Positions 1-4,096 of a stretch of 6,959 bases of DNA are shown here, piece after piece (the stretch's first letter is position 1; each line of letters begins with the position of its first letter). A program made the translations under genes and the position numbers. The DNA is from Clostridia bacterium (GTDB taxonomy: Bacteria > Bacillota_A > Clostridia > Christensenellales > Aristaeellaceae). The stretch lies in contig JAFXMP010000020.1 of assembly GCA_017530275.1 (NCBI GenBank), positions 1 to 6,959 of the forward strand. The letters run 5' to 3'. The notes beneath the pieces are model-generated. The model was not told the DNA's origin and did no database searches. It saw nothing but the letters and a program-made list of their open reading frames with translations.

Positions 1-447
1 ATCGCCAACGCCCACGATATTTTCTTCATCGGCCGGGGGCTGGACTACGCCATTTCCCTGGAAGGCAGCCTGAAAATGAAGGAAATCAGCTATATCCATT
101 CCGAAGCCTACGCGGCGGGCGAATTAAAGCACGGCACCATCAGCCTGATCGAGCGCGGCACCTTGGTGGTGGGCGTGCTCACCCAAAGCGGACTGTATGA
201 AAAAACCGTTTCCAATATGATGGAATGTAAGTCCCGGGGCGCTTATTTGATGGGCGTGACCACCAATGGGAATTTCGACGTGGAGGATTCCGTGAACTTC
301 GCCATCTACGTTCCCCGGAACGACGAGCATTTCGTTTCCTCTCTGGCCGTGGTGCCTTTGCAACTGCTGGGTTATTACACCAGCGTCAGCCGGGGCCTGG
401 ACGTGGATAAACCCCGGAATCTGGCAAAGAGCGTAACCGTTGAGTAA
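1..447 (+). CDS. glmS: Glutamine--fructose-6-phosphate aminotransferase (isomerizing), C-terminal fragment
   Basis: GlmS makes glucosamine-6-phosphate from fructose-6-phosphate and glutamine. This is the committed cytosolic step toward UDP-GlcNAc, peptidoglycan and other amino-sugar polymers. The frame is open from the first base, so the gene starts upstream. The 148 residues seen are the second SIS (sugar isomerase) domain and the C-terminal tail. The N-terminal Ntn-type glutaminase domain and first SIS domain are missing. Diagnostic stretches are FIGRGLDYAISLEGSLKMKE at the start, then EAYAAGELKHGT with the conserved histidine of the isomerase site, and the family-typical ending PRNLAKSVTVE with the lysine near the C-terminus. 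HGT in place of the enterobacterial HGP is common in Firmicutes. The in-frame ATG at 76 lies inside the conserved domain and is not a start. The stop is TAA at 445-447, 18 bases before pyrG, which suggests co-transcription. Identification is firm; the 5' boundary is set only by the window edge. Confidence 0.97.
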   Translation: MANAHDIFFIGRGLDYAISLEGSLKMKEISYIHSEAYAAGELKHGTISLIERGTLVVGVLTQSGLYEKTVSNMMECKSRGAYLMGVTTNGNFDVEDSVNFAIYVPRNDEHFVSSLAVVPLQLLGYYTSVSRGLDVDKPRNLAKSVTVE

Positions 448-452
448 TATGT

Positions 453-456
453 GAGG
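453..456 (+). promoter_or_regulatory. Ribosome binding site of pyrG
   Basis: GAGG lies nine bases before the ATG at 466. It supports that ATG over the in-frame GTG at 451, which would put the GAGG inside the coding region and add five residues (MRYKG) in front of the family-typical [10 protein letters not shown] start. Confidence 0.75.
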
Positions 457-465
457 TACAAAGGT

Positions 466-2073
466 ATGGCGAAGTACATTTTTGTGACTGGCGGCGTGGT
501 ATCGGGCCTGGGCAAGGGCATTACCGCCGCTTCCCTGGGCAGGCTTTTGAAAGCCCGGGGGCTGAAAGTGGCGGCCCAGAAGCTGGACCCTTATATCAAC
601 GTGGACCCCGGCACCATGAGCCCTTATCAGCACGGAGAAGTATACGTCACTGAGGACGGCGCGGAAACCGACCTGGACTTAGGCCACTACGAGCGCTTCA
701 TCGACGAGGACCTGAACAAGTATTCCAACCTGACCACCGGCAAGGTGTACGCGAACGTCATCCACAAGGAGCGCCAGGGCGGTTATTTGGGTTCCACCGT
801 GCAGACCATCCCGCATATCACTGATGAAATCAAGCGCTTCATTTACCGCGTGGGCGAAAAAACAGACGCCGACGTGGTGATCACCGAAATCGGCGGCACC
901 ATCGGCGATATCGAGGGCCAGCCCTTCATCGAAGCCATCCGGCAGGTGGGCCTGGAGGTGGGCAGGGAAAACGCCCTGTACGTCCACGTGACCCTGGTGC
1001 CCTATCTGAAAGCCAGCGGAGAGCACAAATCCAAGCCCACGCAGCATAGCGTCAAGGAACTGCAGGGCATGGGCATCATCCCCAATATCATCGTGCTGCG
1101 GGTGGATGAGAAAATCACGGATGAAAGCATCTTCTCGAAAATCGCTCATTTCTGCAATGTGAAGCCGGACTGCGTGATCGAAAACATGACCCTGCCCAAT
1201 CTGTACGAAGCGCCGCTGATGCTGGAGGAAAGCCACCTTTCCGGTATCGTATGCCGGGAATTGGGCATTCACGCGCCGGAACCGGACCTGACCGAATGGC
1301 GAACGCTTTCGGAGCGCATCCGGCACCAGAGCAAAACGGTGAAAATCGGGCTGGTGGGGAAATACGTGCAGCTACACGACGCCTATTTGTCTGTGGCCGA
1401 GGCTCTGCGCCATGCCGGTTACGCTTTAGATGCGAAAGTAGATATTTCCTGGATCGATTCGGAAATGCTGACAGAAGAAAATATCGACGAAATCCTCGCG
1501 CCCATGCAGGGCCTGATCGTTCCCGGCGGCTTCGGGGGCCGGGGCATTGAGGGCATGATTTTAACGGCGCAATACGCAAGGGAGCATCATGTGCCTTATT
1601 TCGGTATCTGTTTGGGAATGCAAGTTGCCGTGATCGAATGCGCCCGGAACCGGGCGAACCTGAAAAACGCCGATTCAAGGGAGTTCAACGAAAATGCGCC
1701 CTATAAAGTCATCGATTTCATGCCTGGCCAGAACGACGAAATCGACAAAGGCGGCACGCTGCGTTTGGGCAAGTATCCCTGTATCCTGAAAGAAAACACG
1801 GTTATCGCCCGCTGCTATGGTAAAACCGAAATCAGCGAGCGCCACCGCCACCGCTACGAATTTGCCAACGCTTACCGGGACGCGCTTACCGGGGCGGGGC
1901 TGTGCCTCTCCGGCCTGTCCCCAGACGGGCGGCTGGTGGAAACCGTGGAATTGCCCGGCGAAGCCTTCTTCGTGGGCGTGCAGTTTCATCCCGAGTTTAA
2001 GAGCCGCCCCAACAAGCCGCATCCCCTGTTCGTGGGCTTTGTGCGGGCAGCGCTGGAGCAGACAAAGGCGTAA
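466..2073 (+). CDS. pyrG: CTP synthase (glutamine hydrolysing)
   Basis: PyrG converts UTP to CTP using ATP and ammonia released from glutamine, the last step of pyrimidine nucleotide synthesis, in the cytosol. The 535-residue product has the usual family length and is intact. The N-terminal amidoligase domain (about 1-270) opens with the P-loop [10 protein letters not shown] (residues 9-18) and holds the [11 protein letters not shown] metal/nucleotide segment starting at Glu141. [12 protein letters not shown] matches the UTP/CTP-binding region. The class I glutaminase domain (about 292-535) has the oxyanion loop PGGFGGRG (353-360), nucleophile Cys382 in GICLGMQ, and His508/Glu510 in QFHPE, so the catalytic triad is complete. 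The start at 466 is chosen from the GAGG nine bases upstream and from the family N-terminus. The gene follows glmS by 18 bases with no room for its own promoter. I saw no G-rich initially transcribed leader of the kind used for pyrG attenuation in Bacillus, so it probably depends on upstream transcription. Confidence 0.98.
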   Translation: MAKYIFVTGGVVSGLGKGITAASLGRLLKARGLKVAAQKLDPYINVDPGTMSPYQHGEVYVTEDGAETDLDLGHYERFIDEDLNKYSNLTTGKVYANVIHKERQGGYLGSTVQTIPHITDEIKRFIYRVGEKTDADVVITEIGGTIGDIEGQPFIEAIRQVGLEVGRENALYVHVTLVPYLKASGEHKSKPTQHSVKELQGMGIIPNIIVLRVDEKITDESIFSKIAHFCNVKPDCVIENMTLPNLYEAPLMLEESHLSGIVCRELGIHAPEPDLTEWRTLSERIRHQSKTVKIGLVGKYVQLHDAYLSVAEALRHAGYALDAKVDISWIDSEMLTEENIDEILAPMQGLIVPGGFGGRGIEGMILTAQYAREHHVPYFGICLGMQVAVIECARNRANLKNADSREFNENAPYKVIDFMPGQNDEIDKGGTLRLGKYPCILKENTVIARCYGKTEISERHRHRYEFANAYRDALTGAGLCLSGLSPDGRLVETVELPGEAFFVGVQFHPEFKSRPNKPHPLFVGFVRAALEQTKA

Positions 2074-2080
2074 ACCGTTC

Positions 2081-2109
2081 ATTTTTTGTGTTTTCTTCCC
2101 CCAAAAAAT
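2081..2109 (+). repeat. A/T inverted repeat after pyrG
   Basis: ATTTTTTG (2081-2088) is the exact reverse complement of CAAAAAAT (2102-2109), with 13 pyrimidine-rich bases between them. It lies just after the pyrG stop and directly against the TTGACA of the promoter. The stem is nearly all A-T with no GC-rich part and no T-run after it, so it is a poor candidate for an intrinsic terminator. The A/T tracts could instead act as an upstream (UP-like) element for the promoter. The repeat is seen; its role is a guess. Confidence 0.4.
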
Positions 2110-2137
2110 TGACAGGAGCCGGAAAAGAAAATAAAAT
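2109..2137 (+). promoter_or_regulatory. Predicted sigma-70/sigma-A promoter upstream of the YhfC-like gene and carAB
   Basis: A perfect -35 box TTGACA (2109-2114), a 17-base spacer and a -10 box TAAAAT (2132-2137, one mismatch to TATAAT) make a near-consensus housekeeping promoter. A/T tracts lie just upstream. Transcription would start near 2144, leaving a leader of about 40 bases before the ATG at 2187. It lies in the only substantial intergenic gap of the window. The YhfC-like gene is 20 bases from carA and carA overlaps carB, so one transcript from here could cover all three. I see no operator palindrome or attenuator around it. Confidence 0.75.
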
Positions 2138-2170
2138 GATACAGGCTCAAAGGCTTCTGTGCTGAGATTG

Positions 2171-2177
2171 GGGGAGG
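2171..2177 (+). promoter_or_regulatory. Ribosome binding site of the YhfC-like gene
   Basis: GGGGAGG sits nine bases before the ATG at 2187. It is a strong Shine-Dalgarno match at normal spacing and fixes this start codon. Confidence 0.8.
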
Positions 2178-2186
2178 ACACGAAAA

Positions 2187-3011
2187 ATGACGGAATTTGA
2201 AAAAATCATAATAGAGAAAAGCAGCATACCCTCGCTGGCAATTACGGTTTTTCTGTTGATCGTGATTCCTGTCATCTTCTTTATCTGTTGGCGACGGAAA
2301 CACAAGGAACAGACAAATATCGGCTATCTCATTGCCGGGGCCGTCGGATTTCTTGTTTCCGCCCGTGTGCTGGAGCTTGGGGTGCATTATTTCTGCATCC
2401 TCGCAGACAATCCCGTATCCGAGTTCATCAATGGAAACATAGTCGCTTTCGTGCTTTACGGAACGCTTATGGCCGGTGTTTTCGAGGAATGCGGAAGGTA
2501 TATTGTTCTCAAGTACATCATGAAAAAGAACCACACCCGTGAAAACGCGGTGCTGTATGGTATCGGTCATGGCGGGATTGAGATTTGGGCGGTCATTCTG
2601 CCTTCCATGATTATATACCTTGTCATTGCGATCCTGTTCTCTCAGGGAAATGTGGCAGAAGCGCTAAACCAACTGAAAATCACGGAGGAGACCGCAGCCG
2701 CCGCGCTTCCCTCCGTTCAAGCCGCCGCCGCGTTCGATTACGCAATGATGGCGATGAACGTCATGGAGCGGCTGTTTGCAATGCTGCTGCATATCGGGCT
2801 GACGGTCATTGTGTTTTACAGCGTAGAATACGGGAAAAGAGGCTCTCTGCCGCTGGCCATTCTTCTGCATATGCTGATGGACACATTCCCCGCTTTGTAT
2901 CAGAAAGGCGCGGTTCCCTTATGGTCAGTGGAGATTTGGAACGCTTTGTGGACAGCGGTGATTGTTTTCATTGCGGTCAGGCTGTACAGAAAAATGAAAA
3001 AAATCAGATAA
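2187..3011 (+). CDS. YhfC-family predicted intramembrane protease (CPBP/PrsW-like membrane protein)
   Basis: This is a 274-residue polytopic membrane protein. Hydrophobic segments lie at about 16-35, 45-66, 84-112, 133-151, 187-213, 220-235 and 248-266. Basic clusters at 36-40 (RRKHK), 113-118, 215-218 and the C-terminal YRKMKKIR all fall on one side, so the positive-inside rule gives N-out/C-in with seven helices. Motifs match the YhfC (former DUF2324) family: FEECGRY with Glu100-Glu101 and Arg104, GIGHGGIE with His128, ERLFAMLLH with Glu194 and His202, and LHMLMD with His228 and Asp232. YhfC, CPBP/Abi, PrsW and APH-1 are regarded as one superfamily of glutamic-type intramembrane proteases. 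Protease activity and substrate are inferred from family only, and some relatives may be inactive. An outside loop at about 152-186 is alanine-rich and probably helical. The gene has its own promoter and ribosome binding site, ends 20 bases before carA, and its sampled GC is lower than that of pyrG. Family call is confident; function is unknown. Confidence 0.87.
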   Translation: MTEFEKIIIEKSSIPSLAITVFLLIVIPVIFFICWRRKHKEQTNIGYLIAGAVGFLVSARVLELGVHYFCILADNPVSEFINGNIVAFVLYGTLMAGVFEECGRYIVLKYIMKKNHTRENAVLYGIGHGGIEIWAVILPSMIIYLVIAILFSQGNVAEALNQLKITEETAAAALPSVQAAAAFDYAMMAMNVMERLFAMLLHIGLTVIVFYSVEYGKRGSLPLAILLHMLMDTFPALYQKGAVPLWSVEIWNALWTAVIVFIAVRLYRKMKKIR

Positions 3012-3019
3012 AATCAAAC

Positions 3020-3025
3020 GGGTGA
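3020..3025 (+). promoter_or_regulatory. Ribosome binding site of carA
   Basis: GGGTGA lies six bases before the ATG at 3032, a moderate match to the 3' half of the Shine-Dalgarno consensus. It is weaker than the sites in front of the flanking genes. The 20-base gap after the preceding stop leaves no room for a separate promoter or attenuator. Confidence 0.6.
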
Positions 3026-3031
3026 CAGCAT

Positions 3032-4096
3032 ATGGCATATTTGGTTCTGAGTAACGGCATGGTTTTTCAGGGGCTTCGGATCGGAGCCCCTGTTGACCGT
3101 GTAGGGGAACTGGTCTTCACCACCGGCATGGAGGGGTATCTGGAAACGCTGACCGATCCCAGCTACTTTGGCCAGATCATCACCCATTCCTTTCCATTGA
3201 TCGGGAATTACGGCGTGATCGAAGAAGATTTTGAAGGGAAAAGCGCCTTATTCGGTTATATTGTGCGGGAAATCTGCAATGCACCTTCCAACTTCCGCAG
3301 TCAGTACCTCTTGAATGATTATCTGGTCAATGCGGGCATTCCGGGCCTTTGCGGCGTGGACACGAGGGAAATCGTGCGGATCACGCGGGAAGAAGGCGTT
3401 ATGAACGCCCTGATCTGCGATGAAGTGCCGGAGGATATTTCTTTTCTTCGTGATTTTCAGGTAAAAAACGCAGTTTCCTCAGTCACCTGCAAGGAAAGAC
3501 AGGTTTATCCCGCTGCGGGAAAGGAACAGTACCGGGTGGCGCTGCTGGATTACGGAGCCAAGCGGAATATCATTCGTTCCCTGCAAAGGCGGGGATGCGC
3601 TGTGACCGTGTGGCCCGCCGATACCAAAGCGGAAACGGTTTTGGCCGACGATCCAAACGGCGTCATGCTTTCCAACGGCCCCGGTGACCCCAAGGAAAAC
3701 ACGGGCTGCATCGAAGAAATCAAAAAATTGTTGGGGAAAAAGCCGGTCTTCGGCATTTGTTTGGGCCATCAGTTGACCGCCCTGGCCATGGGCGGCGACA
3801 CCGTGAAGCTGAAATACGGCCACCGGGGCGGCAATCAGCCGGTGAAGGATTTGCAAACGAGCCGCACCTGGATCACCAGTCAGAACCACGGCTACGCCGT
3901 GGTGTCGGACAGCCTGAAAGGCAAGGGTATTGAAACCTTTGTCAACGCCAATGATGGAAGCTGCGAGGGCATGGCGTACCCTGATTTCAGATGCTTCACC
4001 GTCCAGTTCCACCCGGAAGCCTGCTCCGGCCCGCAGGATACCGGCTTTTTGTTCGACCGTTTTCTGGATATGATGGGAGGAAACAGCCTTGCCTAA
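3032..4096 (+). CDS. carA: Carbamoyl-phosphate synthase small (glutaminase) subunit
   Basis: CarA hydrolyses glutamine and channels ammonia to CarB, which makes carbamoyl phosphate for pyrimidine and arginine synthesis in the cytosol. The 354-residue product is complete and slightly shorter than the enterobacterial protein (about 380). The N-terminal CarA-specific domain (about 1-150) contains TDPSYFGQI, GNYGV and CGVDTREI. The class I glutaminase domain (about 167-352) opens with YRVALLDYGAKRNI, carries SNGPGDP (214-220), nucleophile Cys243 in GICLGHQ, the NHGYAV loop, and His327/Glu329 in QFHPE. The triad is therefore intact. The ATG at 3032 is supported by GGGTGA six bases upstream and by the family N-terminus (AYLVLSNG). 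Its last eight bases overlap the start of carB, the usual coupled arrangement. No PyrR-type attenuator or arginine operator is visible just upstream. A single carAB probably serves both pathways unless another copy exists elsewhere. Confidence 0.98.
   Translation: MAYLVLSNGMVFQGLRIGAPVDRVGELVFTTGMEGYLETLTDPSYFGQIITHSFPLIGNYGVIEEDFEGKSALFGYIVREICNAPSNFRSQYLLNDYLVNAGIPGLCGVDTREIVRITREEGVMNALICDEVPEDISFLRDFQVKNAVSSVTCKERQVYPAAGKEQYRVALLDYGAKRNIIRSLQRRGCAVTVWPADTKAETVLADDPNGVMLSNGPGDPKENTGCIEEIKKLLGKKPVFGICLGHQLTALAMGGDTVKLKYGHRGGNQPVKDLQTSRTWITSQNHGYAVVSDSLKGKGIETFVNANDGSCEGMAYPDFRCFTVQFHPEACSGPQDTGFLFDRFLDMMGGNSLA
4075..4080 (+). promoter_or_regulatory. Ribosome binding site of carB, inside carA
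   Basis: GGGAGG lies within the last codons of carA, eight bases before a TTG at 4089. This strong site decides the carB start as TTG, since no ATG or GTG gives a protein with the family N-terminus at suitable spacing. Confidence 0.8.

Noticed and set aside
76..447. Separate small gene starting at the ATG at 76
   Set aside because: The frame is open from base 1 and the upstream residues (GRGLDYAISLEGSLK) are conserved GlmS sequence, so the ATG is internal.
451..465. GTG at 451 as the pyrG start
   Set aside because: It would place the GAGG ribosome site inside the gene and add five residues before the canonical [10 protein letters not shown] start, so the ATG at 466 fits better.
679..1326. 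A 215-codon open frame on the minus strand inside pyrG
   Set aside because: Antisense shadow of the conserved PyrG amidoligase domain, with no family resemblance and no sensible context for a separate gene.
2140..2161. Possible small hairpin or riboswitch in the leader of the membrane gene
   Set aside because: Only about six weak pairs (including G-U) can form, part of it lies before the expected transcription start, and nothing matches a known riboswitch or the PyrR-binding consensus.
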